A DNA stretch of 64,000 nucleotides from Aristolochia californica (Eukaryota > Streptophyta > Magnoliopsida > Piperales > Aristolochiaceae), in assembly GCA_029961685.1 (NCBI GenBank), contig JARWKL010000008.1, positions 23,283,981 through 23,347,980 on the forward strand. The letters are read 5' to 3'. The notes below the pieces were generated by a model. The model saw only the letters and a program-made list of their open reading frames with translations, was not told the DNA's origin and did not search any database. Both the position numbers and the translations under genes were made by a program. Position 1 is the stretch's first letter. The number at the start of each line of letters is the position of its first letter. Positions 21,709 to 33,443 of this stretch are shown piece after piece.

Positions 21709-23511
21709 TTTGATGAGGAAACATATTTCCGAGAGGTTAATTCTTTACTCAATTCTGTACCTCTGTTGGAGGAAGCTTATGAGGTTATCACAACTGATCA
21801 TCCACAGGATCTTCCTCTTGACTTGGACAAACCTCTTGAAACTTCCAAGCTAGATCTTAAGCCACTTCCTCCCACGTTGAAGTATGCGTTCTTGGGGCCC
21901 ATGAACTCATTACCAGTCATTATTTCCTCTGATTTGAGTACTGAGCAGGAGGAACAATTGACTGAAGTTTTACAAGCACATAGAGAGGCATTGGGGTGGA
22001 CTCTTGATGCCTTAAAAGGGATTAGCCCCTCCATATGCATGCATCGTATTCATTTGGAGGAGGGGACTAAAGCCTCACGTGACATGCAACGTAGGTTAAA
22101 TCCCCATATGCTGGAGGTTGTGAGAGAAGAAGTCATCAGGTTGCTTGTGACAGGAATCATTTACCCCATTTCCGATAGCACCTGGGTGAGTCCAATTCAA
22201 GTTGTCCCTAAGAAAGTGGGGATAACAATAATGAAAAATGAGAGTGGTGAATTGATTCCCACAAGAACTACCACCAAGTGGCGTGTCTGCATTGACTATA
22301 GAAAACTTAATTCCGCCACTAGGAAGGATCACTTCCCACTACCTTTCATTGATCGGGTACTAGAGCGATTGGCCGGCCACAATTTTTATTGCTTCTTACA
22401 TGGATACTCCGGCTACAATCAAATTCCCATTGCTCCAGAAGACCAGGAAAATACCACATTCACGTGTTCGTTTGGCACCTATGCTTACAGACGCATGCCT
22501 TTTGGTTTATGCAATGAGCCCGCCACTTTCCAACGATACATGATGAATATCTTTTCTGACATGATTGGTGAATTTTTAGAGGTCTTTATGGAAGAATTTT
22601 CTGTGTTTGGCTCTAGTTTTGATACATGTCTGCACAATCTTTCACTTGTATTGTCCCGTTGCATTAAGTCCAATTTAGTCTTGAATTGGGAGAAATGCCA
22701 CTTCATGGTGAAAGAAGGAATTGTTTTAGGACATGTAGTGTCTGAGCGGGGTGTAGAAGTGGACAAAGCCAAGGTTGACCTAATTGCCAATCTGCTACCA
22801 CCTACTTCTGTGAAGGGGGTGCGTTCTTTCCTTGGCCATGCTGGGTTCTATAAGCTTTTCATTAAAGACTTTAGCAAAATTTCTCGTCCTTTGACGAATT
22901 TACTTGCTCAAGATGTTGCTTTTGCCTTTGATGATGCCTGTATTCATGCTTTTGAGACACTGAAGAAATGTTTGTCCACTGCACCCATTGTCCAACCCCC
23001 TATTTGGTCTTTGCCTTTTGAGTTGATGTGTGATGCCTCTGACTATGCATTGGGGACTGTTTTGGGGCAAAAGACGGATAAAATGCCCTGTGTCATTCAA
23101 TATGCTAGTCGCACTCTTCATGATGCTCAATTGAATTTCACTACCACTGAGAAGGAGTTGCTAGCTGTTGTGTTTGCCTTGAACAAATTCAGATCATATA
23201 TGTTAGGGTCAAAGGTTATAGTGTTCACTGATCATTCTGCTTTGAAGTACTTAGTATCCATCAAGGACACTAAACCTCGCTTGATTAGATGGATCTTGCA
23301 ATTGCAAGAATTTGACCTTGAGATTCGAGATAAGAAGGGTTGTGAGAATGTTGTTGCTGATCATCTATCTAGGATATGTGTAGTACCTCAGGAAGGATTC
23401 CTTCCTTTAAATGATTCCTTCCCTGATGAACAACTTCTCCAAGTATCCCAGTTGCCTTGGTTTGTTGACATAGTCAACTATCTTGTAACTCATAAGATTC
23501 TTGATTATTAG
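21709..23511 (+). pseudogene. A1 reverse transcriptase and RNase H, catalytically altered
   Basis: 581 open codons (21766-23511) in the gag-protease frame. RT landmarks: [51 protein letters not shown], and [10 protein letters not shown]. The first catalytic aspartate is His (codon 212 from 21766; cat at 22399-22401), and the DD pair is Glu-Glu (codons 276-277; gaagaa at 22591-22596). Lineage relatives have FLDGYSGY and FMDDFSV. RNase H (from about 23000) keeps its acidic residues: [19 protein letters not shown] and VADHLSR. The frame ends at TAG 23509-23511, likely a former Trp codon. It should lack polymerase activity. Confidence 0.9.
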
Positions 23512-24756
23512 AGTAAACAAGATCGGTTGAAATTCTTTTCCCAAGTCAAACTTTTTTTTTGGGATGACCCTTATTTGTTCAAGGTGTGTTCTGACCAAGT
23601 CATTAGGCGTTGTGTACATGAGCAAGACTTTGCCAACATTCTTGAATTTTGTCATTCCCACGCATGTGGTGGACATATTGGTGCTAGAAAGACCGCAGCT
23701 AAAGTCTTGCAATGTGGTTTCTATTGGCCTTCATTATTTAGAGATGCCCATGAGTTTTGTCAGGTGTGTGATAAATGCCAATGAACTGGTTGTTTGTCTA
23801 GGAAGAACATGATGCCTCTTAACCCCATTCTTATTGTTGAATTGTTTGATGTGTCGGGTATTGACTTCATGGGTCCTTTTCCTATCTCGTTCGGCTATCA
23901 ATACATCCTTGTTGCTGTTGAATATGCCTCTAAATGGATTGAAGTTATTGCATGTAAGACAAACGATCACAAAGTGGTGGTAAAGTTTTTAAAAGAAAAT
24001 ATATTTAATCGGTTTGGTACCCTGAGAGCAATCATCAGTGATGGGGGATCTCATTTTTGTAATAGAGCATTTGAGACCTTATTGAAGAAATATTCCATCA
24101 CTCATCGGGTGTCCACTCCGTACCACCCGCAAACTTGTGGTCAAGTGGAAATCTCTAATAGGGAGATCAAACGGATTTTGGAGAAGTCGGTTCGCTTTGA
24201 TAGGAAAGATTGGTCCACTCGATTGGACGATGCTTTATGGGCCTATCGAACTGCTTATAAGACTCCTATTGGGATGTCTCCATTTCGCCTAGTGTTCGAC
24301 AAAGCATGCCATCTACTTATTGAGCTTGTGCATAGAGCTTATTGGGCCATTAAGGCTTTGAATTTTGATTTAACTCAAGCGGGTGAGGAGAGAAAATTGC
24401 AATTGAATGAGTTAGAGAAGATACGTCAGGATGCTTATGAGAATGCAAAACTGTATAAGGAGTGAACAAAGCTTTTACATGATAAATCTATTTTTCGCAA
24501 GTCTTTTACTGTTGGGCAGAATGTTTTACTTTATAACTCACGATTGCATTTGTTTCCAGGGAAGCTAAGATCCAGGTGGTCCTGTCCATTTGAAGTTACA
24601 CAGGTGTTTCCTCATGGCTCTATTGAGATCCGCAATGACGGAGACGGGTTGGTCTTCAAAGTTAATGGTCAGAGGCTCAAACCGTATCTTGAGAATGTCC
24701 CCACACCGGAGGAGGTGATGGTGATTTTCTTGGAGGAACCTGTCTTAGCATCTTGA
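23512..24756 (+). pseudogene. A1 integrase
   Basis: Same frame. The HHCC domain (HSHACGGHIGARKTAAK ... CQVCDKCQ) ends at TGA 23782, where a CGA Arg codon would fit. The DDE core 23794-24465 is open: [18 protein letters not shown], and [11 protein letters not shown], all catalytic residues present. TGA 24463 (again an Arg position) is followed by the C-terminal segment to TGA 24754, with VNGQRLKPYLE. Two or three single-base changes separate it from an open frame. Confidence 0.88.
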
Positions 24757-26553
24757 ATGCGTCAGAGTCTTGCTTACGACTATAAACTTAGCACATTGTG
24801 GGCAATCCCCACGTTTCTATCCCTTTGTACATTACAGTTTTATTTTTATTTTATTTTTTTGGTTTATTCATTCTTACTTGCCGGCTGAGAGCATAAATGG
24901 TTCCGGTAGTCGATGACCAGACTTTTGGTCCCTAGTTTGAGAGGCTTGTACTCAAACAACCATTCTGGGATTGACCAGTTCGATCTTGAAGTATTGAATG
25001 AAAACCTTATGGTGAGTAACTTAAGGACTTGTGTTTAGCGTGTGATTCCTGCTGCCTTCAGTGGCCAGTCACACGGAGATTTCTTCAAAGTGTGATGTGG
25101 GATAGCGGTTTCATCTACGGATGATTACCTATGGGTACGGCTGATACGAGTAAACCTTCTTCGAGGGAGACTATGTATAATTCCTGGGGGTCTTTATTGA
25201 CTTTTTGGTATTATTGTTGATGACCAAACACAAATGGTCCCACCTATGGATTTAAGAGCCCTGAGGGAGCTTAACCCTCACCCTGCTGGAGTATAACTAG
25301 CTAAGCTGTTATTCCTTTTTTGTAGTCGTTCTAGTGTTTTAACTTTTCCCCATTAAGGACAATGTCAGGTTTAGGTTTGGGGTGGGGGGGGGGGGGGGGA
25401 ACGGCTCTTTCATATCTTAACAATGATTTTCTTTTGATTTTTGTTCATGGTTTTCAAATTACTCCTCTTAGTATGTGGTTAACGTTAGTAGAGTTAAAAT
25501 AAGTTGCTCAAATGTGTTTCAAAACTTTTCGTAAAACTGTGTAGAATATGCCTATTAGAAATCTGATATCATTTGTTGGGATCCATGAGAATTCAGTGGG
25601 ATAACTTACTATTGCATTAGACTTGGAACTTAGTTGCAAAAGAGAACATGTAAATCTAGTGTTGATCTATGTTAGTCTGAATAGTCTTGTATGCCTGTTT
25701 GAACTCATTCCTTTTTATACCTCAGTGAAATTCCTTGTTGTAATGTATGTATGTAAATGGAAATGCTCTTGGTTGCAAAAGACAAATAACTTCAGAAACA
25801 GCCTGGGCTAACCCAGGGACATGCATCGGAACAGTCAGTTACTTAAAAATAAGTGCATGTGCAGTGAAGACGAATACAAAATGGTGGTAATACCAGAAGT
25901 ATTCAGTGAAACAAAAATTACGCTGGTAATAGCAAAAGTACGTTGGTAATAGCGTAAAATGGTTTTAAATCTGGAAGCAATGAGTTTTCTTAACTTTGAT
26001 GATGAATTGTAATTTGAAAGAAGTTGCAAGTCAAGATTGAAATTGGTATATTTCTATTGTGAGATTGTCAGACAACAGGCTTAGTCTACTATTTTCTCTT
26101 AATTGTGATGTGACCAGGATTTTATTGTTATTTGTTGCCTCTTTGTTCTGTTGAAGTAATTGCTTATGGGTCACATTGGTTCAGGTGGAGTAACAATGAG
26201 TGTATTTGGATTGATAATATGCTATATTTTACACAGGTTTTCAAATTGCGCAAGATCTCATATGATTTTCAGATATTTTACGATACTAAGTGTTAGTCAT
26301 ATCCTAATGAGGAGTAAATTTTCTTCAGTTTTTTCTTTTTATATTATTGATTTAGATGAATTTTGTGGTAAATTCCACGCAAACCCTCATGAGACATAAC
26401 TCATCTACTACTGCAGAGTAGGGGTTTAACGGCTTGTTGCATGCGCTAAATGCAATCGTGATCCCTACGAAAGTGGCATTTTGTTTTTCTAGGCTTAATT
26501 TTGGTTCAATAGCTGTTTTGCTAGGGACTAGCAAAGATTTAGGTTTGGGGGTG
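24757..26553 (+). other. A1 3' untranslated region
   Basis: 1.8 kb between integrase and 3' LTR, a normal length in Athila elements, some of which carry an envelope-like ORF here. No frame exceeds 79 codons, and no signal peptide or membrane protein is seen. An internal purine tract at 25371 and the terminal tract at 26541-26552 are the only landmarks. Confidence 0.75.
25371..25399 (+). repeat. Internal purine tract with a run of 16 G
   Basis: ttaggtttggggt followed by 16 consecutive G (25384-25399). It matches the terminal tract (ttaggtttgggggtg) and resembles a second plus-strand priming site; the G-run may be expanded. Confidence 0.75.
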
Positions 26554-27980
26554 TGATAGATGCCATATTTTGACATGAGAACTTGGTTAATTATAATAGA
26601 ATAACCTTTATAATTGTGTTATAGGTGTTATTTATCGGTTTTCAAATGAAATGAGCATTTATTGAATTTGGCATTAATCACTGTCGATATTGCATATTTT
26701 TCTCTCCTGAATTATATTTCATTGTTTTTAAGGTTTATTTCTTCCTGAAATACTTTTTATAGATTCAATTATGGAATTTCAGGAGAATTTTGGTGGAGAA
26801 GGAGATATTTACCAAAATGCCCTTAGTGAAATGGAGGTAATTTTTAGGTCAAATCATTTTAAAATAAAGAAGAGGGTATTAAAGGGAAGGAGAGCGTCGA
26901 ACGAGGTGGAGGACAACATCAAGAGAAAACAGAGACCGAAACAGAGGGCTGGGACCGGAAACAGGGGAGGATCCGAGAGGAGTTCCCCACCGTCGTTCGC
27001 CAGGCCACTGTCTTTCGCCGCGCCACCGTCGTCCACCGCCGTCCACCGCCGTCCAGCAACCGAGAACAAACCCGAGGAGAGCTTGAGAGAGTCTCCGTTG
27101 AGGTGAGTTCGACAGTCGTCGCTCGCCAGGCCGAGAAGCGATCCGAGAGGGCTTCTCCGGTGCCACTTCCGCTTTCCAACTATCCTCTGGCGTCTATTAC
27201 ATATTTCCGACCAGTCCCAAAGCTATTCCGACCAGTCCTGGAGCTATTCTGACTCTAACCGAGACTCGAGAGAGCCGGTTAGAGAACGTCAGCTCTGTTT
27301 CATTCTTCACCGGACGTTACCTCCGTCCGTCGGCTTCCAACCTTCGTCACCGGTTTCGTCTCTACCTCCGGCCACTCACTCTTGCCAACCCGAAGCCATT
27401 GATTTCGGGAAATTGCAGCACCCGTGAGAACAAGTTGCTGCCCGAGCGAGAGGAAGGAGAAGGGGAGTAATTCGTCATTTTTGAATTTAATTTTTTATAT
27501 AGTTTGAACTTAGGTTTTGAATGTTTATTGAATCTGATTTGATAATTAATGTTTATGGAATATTTTTTTTCCAGATATTTGATTAAATTAGCTAATTAGG
27601 GTAGAATTATAATTGAGGTTGGATTTTGGTATTTTAATCCGATTTCTGTCTTTCACTCTATGCGCCCGAGAGGGGCTAGATGCAAGGATTGAGAAATCAG
27701 ATCCGTGGTTACGTGGCGCTCGAAAGAGGCATGAATCACCGTAAAATCCAGAGTTGACGTTTCCTATTGTGTAGGTAGTTAAACAGATGATTGCTTGATA
27801 ATTTAGGATATAATTAGTGTTTAGTTAATATTAATTCATCATATTTGGTTAGGCTAGTTGACTGAAGAATACACAAAATTCAGTCCTCCCTGTGGATATG
27901 ACCCTCGCTTCCCACTAAATTACATGAATGATTCGTACGCTTGCGAGGTATTAAAGCCGATGTAACTAAATTCTACATCA
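26554..27980 (+). repeat. A1 3' LTR
   Basis: 1427 bp, matching the 5' LTR. It has an extra ~36 bp in the GC-rich section (around 26995-27030), a different short segment near 27712, and scattered substitutions. Followed by ccttg. Confidence 0.93.
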
Positions 27981-27985
27981 CCTTG

Positions 27986-29897
27986 GCAGCACCTTGACAA
28001 GTCTCCTCAAGAAGAATTCTTTTCTCTGGAATGAGGTGGCCACACAGTCATTTGAGGCCCTCAAATCGGCTCTCGCCTCCACCCCTGTATTACAACTTCC
28101 TAACTTTGATGAATTATTTTTGGTTGAGTGTGACACTTCTGGTGGGGGCATTGGGGGCGTTGTACACCATCTGGCCCATTAGATTGTGTATTTTAGCAGA
28201 CAATTGGCAGCCCGACATCACAAATTGGCAGCATATGAGCGGGAATTGATCGGATTGGCCAAGGCGGTCCAACATTGGAGGCCTTATCTATGGGGCTGGG
28301 CATTTCTCATACGTACTTATCACTATAGCCTTAAATTCCTACTGGAATAGCGCTTGATGACGTTGCCACAACAACACTGGATCAGTAAGTTGTTGGGGTT
28401 TGATTTTTTCGTAGAATACCATGTTGGAAGATTGAATAAGGCGGCAGATGGTCTATTCACTCAGTCAGCTGAGATTCCTCATCCTTGACTTGGTGAGGGA
28501 TGCAAATGCCACTAATCCTGAGCTACATGAGCTACATCAGAAAATTTCTGAGGGGACAATGAATTCGAAGTGGTCCATCCAAGATTCACTTATTTATTAC
28601 AAGCAGCGGCTTTTTCTTCCACCTAAGTCAGATTTGATTCCAACTATTCTCTCTACCTACCATGACAGCACACATGAGGGTATCCAGAAGACATTGCACA
28701 GAATTCGGGCTAACTTTTATTGGAAATCCATGAAGCCTTCCATTGCGACTTATGTAGGCAATTTTTAGGTCTGCCAATGCAACAAAGCCGAGCACTTGAG
28801 TCCAGCTGGTCTTCTCCAACATCTCACCCTTCCTACACATGTTTGGGCCAACATTTCGATGGATTTTGTTGAAGGTCTTCCACTGCCCTCCAGCAAATCC
28901 GTCCTCTTCATGGTGGTTGACAGATTCTCCAAGTATGGACATTTTATTCGATTGGGTCATCCTTATATGGCTACACGGGTTGCACAGACTTTCCTGGAGC
29001 AGATTGTCCGCTTACATGGCATTCCGAAATCAATTGTGAGTGATTGAGATGCAGTTTTCAGGAGCACCTTTTGACGGGAACTCTTTCGTTTGAGTTGGAC
29101 TAAATTGAAATTCTCCTCCGCCTATCATCCGCAGACAGATGGGCAGACAGAGGTGGTTAACCACACCATCGAGATGTATCTATGGTGCTTGGTGGGTGAT
29201 TGTCTGTGGCAATGGGTTCAATGGCTACCGTGAGCCGAGTATTGTTACAACACTTTGTTCCACTCCGCATTGCAATCCACTCCCTTCCGGGTTCTATATG
29301 GCCGGGATCCCCCTCACCTTCTATCGTATACTCTAGGGTCCACCCGCGTGGATACAATTGATCAGGCACTCATGGATCGTGATCTGTTGTTACAGAATAT
29401 TACAGAACGCCTACGATGTACCCAAGTTTGCATGAAAGATGTATACGACAAAGGCTACCAGGAGGTCTCTTTTGAGGTCGGGGATTATGTGTGGTTAAGG
29501 CTCCAACCATACCGCCAGCAGTCACTTGCAGGACCTCCATGACATAAGCTCTCTCCCAAGTTTTTTGGGCCTTTCCCCATTCTTCGAAGTGTGGGGCCAG
29601 TGGCCTATCAACTCAAACTGCCAGCCACGACCAAACTTCATGATGTGTTTCATATCTCCCTCTTGAAGCCACATTCTGGGGCACCACCTACATCTACACC
29701 ATTCCTTCCACCGGTTGATAATGGCGAGGTTGGTCTTCCACAAGTTGCGGTGTTACGCGCACGATTGACCAATGGCCACTGGGAGATTCTCATTCAGTGG
29801 ACGGACACTGATCCGGAGGCTGCAACATGGGAACAGGTGGACATCTTCAAACATGTCTACCCTACTTTTGAGCTTAAGGACAAGCTCTTTCTCTAGG
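27986..29897 (+). pseudogene. Body 2 RNase H, integrase and chromodomain
   Basis: Resumes exactly where RT stopped at 17747. RNase H: VECDTSGGGIG, AAYERELIGLAKAVQHWRPY. Integrase: [41 protein letters not shown]. The chromodomain tail 29750-29893 (HWEILIQWTDTDPEAATWE, FELKDKLFL) is open to its TAG. Numerous stops and shifts lie between (28181, 28350, 28767, 29046). Confidence 0.84.
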
Positions 29898-29907
29898 GGG
29901 AGGCAGA

Positions 29908-30798
29908 TGTTGTGGACTCAATAGCACACAGAGTCACACAACGAAGGAGGTAATAACTCACTGAGTCCATTACTTATATTATATTGCTTTAAGTAGGATT
30001 TATTTTTTATATTGCATTAAGTACAATTTATTTCTTATATTGTAATAAGTATGGTCGTAGGGGCAATATTGTGATTATTGTAGCCCTAAAACACTATGAC
30101 GTGAACTATATATAGGGTTAATGAAAGAGAGAAAACCAAGTATTGAGAATTAGAGTAACATTAGCGTAAACAGGCTTGGGATCACCTTCTTGATCTCGAG
30201 GTTAGGGTTTTCCTCAAAAACCCATGTATCCCTTCATCCTCCATTGATCATCCCTACCTTCCATCTTCCATTAGTCCCATACCGAGTAAGAGAGGGAGCT
30301 TCCTGCCCCTTTTCTGAGTCCAAAGAGAGGTTCCAGTCCTCTTCCCATCAACCCAACAAAGAGGAGGTTCCATACCCCTCTTGGCGAGCCAGAAGTGAAG
30401 GAGTCTCTCCCCCACACATGAGCAGCAACAAGAAGGACCCTTTCCAGCTTGGCGTCCAACAAGAAGCTGGGAAGAAGCCTCCTCAACGAAGGCTAGGGAC
30501 TACCTAAGTTAGGACCACCACCCTAGCATGAGCAGCAGTAAGGTTAGGGTTAAAACCCTAATTGCCGTGATCAAGAAAAGGTAGCTCTTTCCATATCTCT
30601 TTCATGTTGATCTTAATTGAGTTCTCTAGATATATCTAGCACTATATTGTGTTCATCAAAGGAGAGATTGATCACGTGAGAAAGATCAATCAAAGAGGAG
30701 GTTTTAAACCTTCATTATCGAGTTCAGCAACTCAACACTAGTGCTGGATTCAAAAATCCCACTCCGTGTTACTTGATCCATGACCTAGGACCGTAACA
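29908..30798 (+). repeat. 3' LTR of the compound (type B')
   Basis: 891 bp, TGTTGTGGACTC...CCGTAACA, preceded by the purine tract GGGGGAGGCAGA (29896-29907). Its first half matches 3284-3754. It has a TATA-like ctatatatagg near 30106. Its 3' half is clearly different from type A. Confidence 0.9.
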
Positions 30799-31988
30799 CC
30801 CTCTTCAATCGGAGGCAAAAACGGAGTTGGAAGCGGTGTTGGTCTCTTGAATGGCTTGAAAAGGGACACATGAAAAACATTGTGAAGCTTGGAATCGGGA
30901 GGAAGTTGGAGCCTATAGGCCACCTGGCCAACTCACTGAAGAATAGTGAATGGCCCAAAATATTTTGGAGAGAGCTTGTGGCGACGTCTAGCAAGTGAAT
31001 TTTGACGGTAAGGCTGGAGATGTACCCACACAACGTCACCTTGTTGGTATTGAACATCCTGGTGCCCTGGTCATAATATTCTTTCATCCGAGCCTGAGCT
31101 TTCTAAAGGTGTTGGAGAGCATACTGCAGCTCTTGATCACGGTCCATAAGAGCTTTGTCAACAACATCAACTCTGGTGAAACCAGAAACGTAGGAGAGCA
31201 ACCTAGGGGGGGTCCCACCCATATAATATCTGGAAGGGAGTCTCTTGTAAGGCATTGTGGAAAGATGTATTATAGCAATAATCTGCCCAAGGAAGCCAAT
31301 CGACCCAACGTTTAGGACAGTCTCCCAGAAAACATTTTAAATACATTTCCACGGTGCCATTAACCACTTCAGTTTGGCCATCTAATTGAGGGTGATAAGC
31401 TGTGGAGAATTTGAGTTTGGTCCCACATAATCTGAAAAGGTCTCTCCAGAATTGGTTGGTAAAGACGACATCCCTATCACTCACAATAGACTCCGGTATA
31501 TCATGAAGGCGAACAATATTGGAGAAGAAGACTTGTGTCACACTAGCTGATGTATAGGGGTGCGCCAATGGGAGAAAGTGTCCATATTTGGAAAATCTGT
31601 CGACCACCACATAAAGGACAAACTTCCCCGAATCTTTGGGGAGGCCCTCAATGAAATCCATCGAAATGTCAGACCATACCTGTATGGGAAGATCGAGTGA
31701 TTGGAGAACACCCACTGGGCTTAAATTTTCTGCCTTGTTCCTTTGACAAACTTGACAAGCAACAACATAATTTGCAATTATTGGTTTCATACCTTCCCAA
31801 TAAAAATCCTCTCGAATCCGATGTAACATTTTGCGAATGCCTTCATGAGTGCTGTCATGATAAGTTGATAATACCATTGCCACCAAAGGAGAAGAGGATG
31901 ATAAGTAGAGGCGCCACTTATATAGAATGAGTTTGTCTTGAAGGGACCACTTGGAAGGCATTTTCCCATCATTAATCTTTTGTAACAT
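30799..31988 (-). pseudogene. G1 integrase and connection region
   Basis: The minus-strand frame 31988-31203 is open for 261 codons. HHCC domain: HDSTHEGIRKMLH ... CQVCQRNKAEN. Core: ISMDFIEGLP, IVSDRDVVFT, GQTEVVNGTVE, so all three acidic residues are present. It continues through PFQILYG, then shifted frames (31202-30799) with VFHVSLFKPF, ending PPIEEG at the insertion point. It is the best preserved integrase of the chromoviruses here. Confidence 0.86.
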
Positions 31989-32009
31989 GTCTTGGAGTGT
32001 TGGGGTGTG

Positions 32010-33374
32010 TTATATTTCCTCTTCGATTGAATCAAGTAAGAGAGGTTTTGGCTGACTAATGGCACATAGTTGTTGTGGTTCTTCTGAATGGCGGGAGAAG
32101 GCATACTCTGTTTTGTTCAATGTACCTGCCTTGTGTTCCACTGTAAAGTCAAACCCCATTAATTTGCTAATCCAATGCTGTTGTGGGGAGGTGGATATCC
32201 TCTGGTCCAACAAAAATTTCAGGCAGTAATGGTCAGTGCGGATGAGAAAAAATCTGCCCCACAAGTAAGGCCTCCAATATCGAACCACCTTCGCTAAGCC
32301 AATAAGTTCCTATTCGTAGGTTGGTAATTTGTGATGGTGGTCTGCTAGTTGCTGGCTGAAATAGGCAATAGGGTGGTGGGATTATTGAAGCACCGCCCCA
32401 ATACCTCCTCCCGAAGCATCACATTTTACCCCGAATACAACCTCAAAATATGGTAATTGCAGTACTGGTGCAGAGGCTAACGCTTGCTTGAGTGCATTGA
32501 ATGATTGATCGGTGACTTCATTCCTCTGAAAGGCATTGCGTATGAGAATCTTTGTTAAAGGAGCAGCTAATGGAGCATAATTCTGAATGAATTTTCGATA
32601 GTAGCCTACTAACCCCAAAAATCCCTTCAATGCTGAAATGTGGTTTGGTTGAGGCCAATGTGTGATGGCTTCAATTTTTTTTGGGTCCACTATCACCCCT
32701 GTCGCTGTTATGATATGACCCAGATAGGCGACCTATGGTCTTCCAAAAGAACACTTGAAATGTTTCAAGTAAAGATGATGTGTACGAAGAAGTTGGAAGA
32801 CTAGGCGTAAGTCTTCTAAGTGTTGGTTTCAAGACTTGTTGAAGATTAAAATATCATCAAAGAATACTAAAACAAACTTTCTGAGATAATCACTAAATAC
32901 CTCATTCATTAAGGCCTGAAAAGTGGAAGGCGCATTGGATAGACCAAAGGGCATTACTACAAACTCAAAGTGACCATGGTGGGTGCAGAATGCTGTCTTC
33001 TCAATATCCAGGGGATACATTCTGACATGATGATAACCCGACCGCAAATCCAATTTAGTGAAAAATTTAGCCCCATGTAATTCATCTAGTAACTCATCCA
33101 CTACTGGTATCGGGAACTTATCTTTGATCGTTTTGGTATTCAATTCCTGGTAATCCACATAAAACCTCCAAGTATTGTCATGTTTTTTCACCAGAAGGAC
33201 TGAAGAGGAGAAAGGGGACTTACTTGGTCGGATGAGGCCTTGTTTCAGCATAACTCTGCATTGACGTTCAATTTCATCCTTTTGTAGGTGTGGATACCTA
33301 TAATGATGAACAACCACCACTTCTGACCCTGCCTTCAAACAAATCCGATGATCACAATGTCTCAAAGGTGGCAA
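32010..33374 (-). pseudogene. G1 reverse transcriptase and RNase H
   Basis: Frame 33374-32829 (181 codons): [59 protein letters not shown], and FFDDILIFNK, with catalytic aspartates intact, then a TGA. The thumb/connection region is in 32696-32382 (GFLGLVGYYRKFI). RNase H (32420-32010) shows KCDASGGGIG, TDHYCLKFLL and a degraded last motif. Interrupted by at least three stops or shifts. Confidence 0.86.
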
Positions 33375-33443
33375 ACCTGTGGGTTCCTGAAATAGGTCGG
33401 TAAATGCCTCTAATAGGTCGTCTAACGTATTGTCTGAAATGTG

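Larger units (their letters stand above)
17748..27980 (+). mobile_element. A1: Athila-like Ty3/gypsy element
   Basis: 10.2-kb element with perfect target duplication ccttg (17743-17747 and 27981-27985). LTRs of 1384 and 1427 bp, a tRNA-Asp-type primer site, gag, protease, RT, RNase H, integrase, and a 1.8-kb 3' untranslated region with terminal and internal purine tracts. The primer type, gag (RLFPFSLKDKAKSWLNSL) and RT ([12 protein letters not shown]) place it in the Athila lineage of non-chromodomain gypsy elements. The whole gag-pol is one frame with six stops. Confidence 0.93.
3284..30798 (+). mobile_element. G2/G3 compound: two chromovirus bodies, three LTR positions
   Basis: Order: partial LTR type B (3284-3754), LTR type A (3755-7862, interrupted by G4), body 1 (7863-12236), LTR A' (12237-13124), body 2 (13125-29907, interrupted by N1 and A1), LTR type B' (29908-30798). 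Flanking 5-mers are ccgtc (3279-3283) and ccctc (30799-30803), a target duplication with one mismatch. The outer LTRs are of type B while the inner pair are type A, so the array is not a simple tandem copy. Most likely G3 (type A) landed in the 5' LTR of G2 (type B), and recombination then removed the rest of that LTR. Confidence 0.8.

Noticed and set aside
24757..26553. Envelope-like gene in A1
   Set aside because: No frame longer than 79 codons, no signal peptide or membrane pattern.
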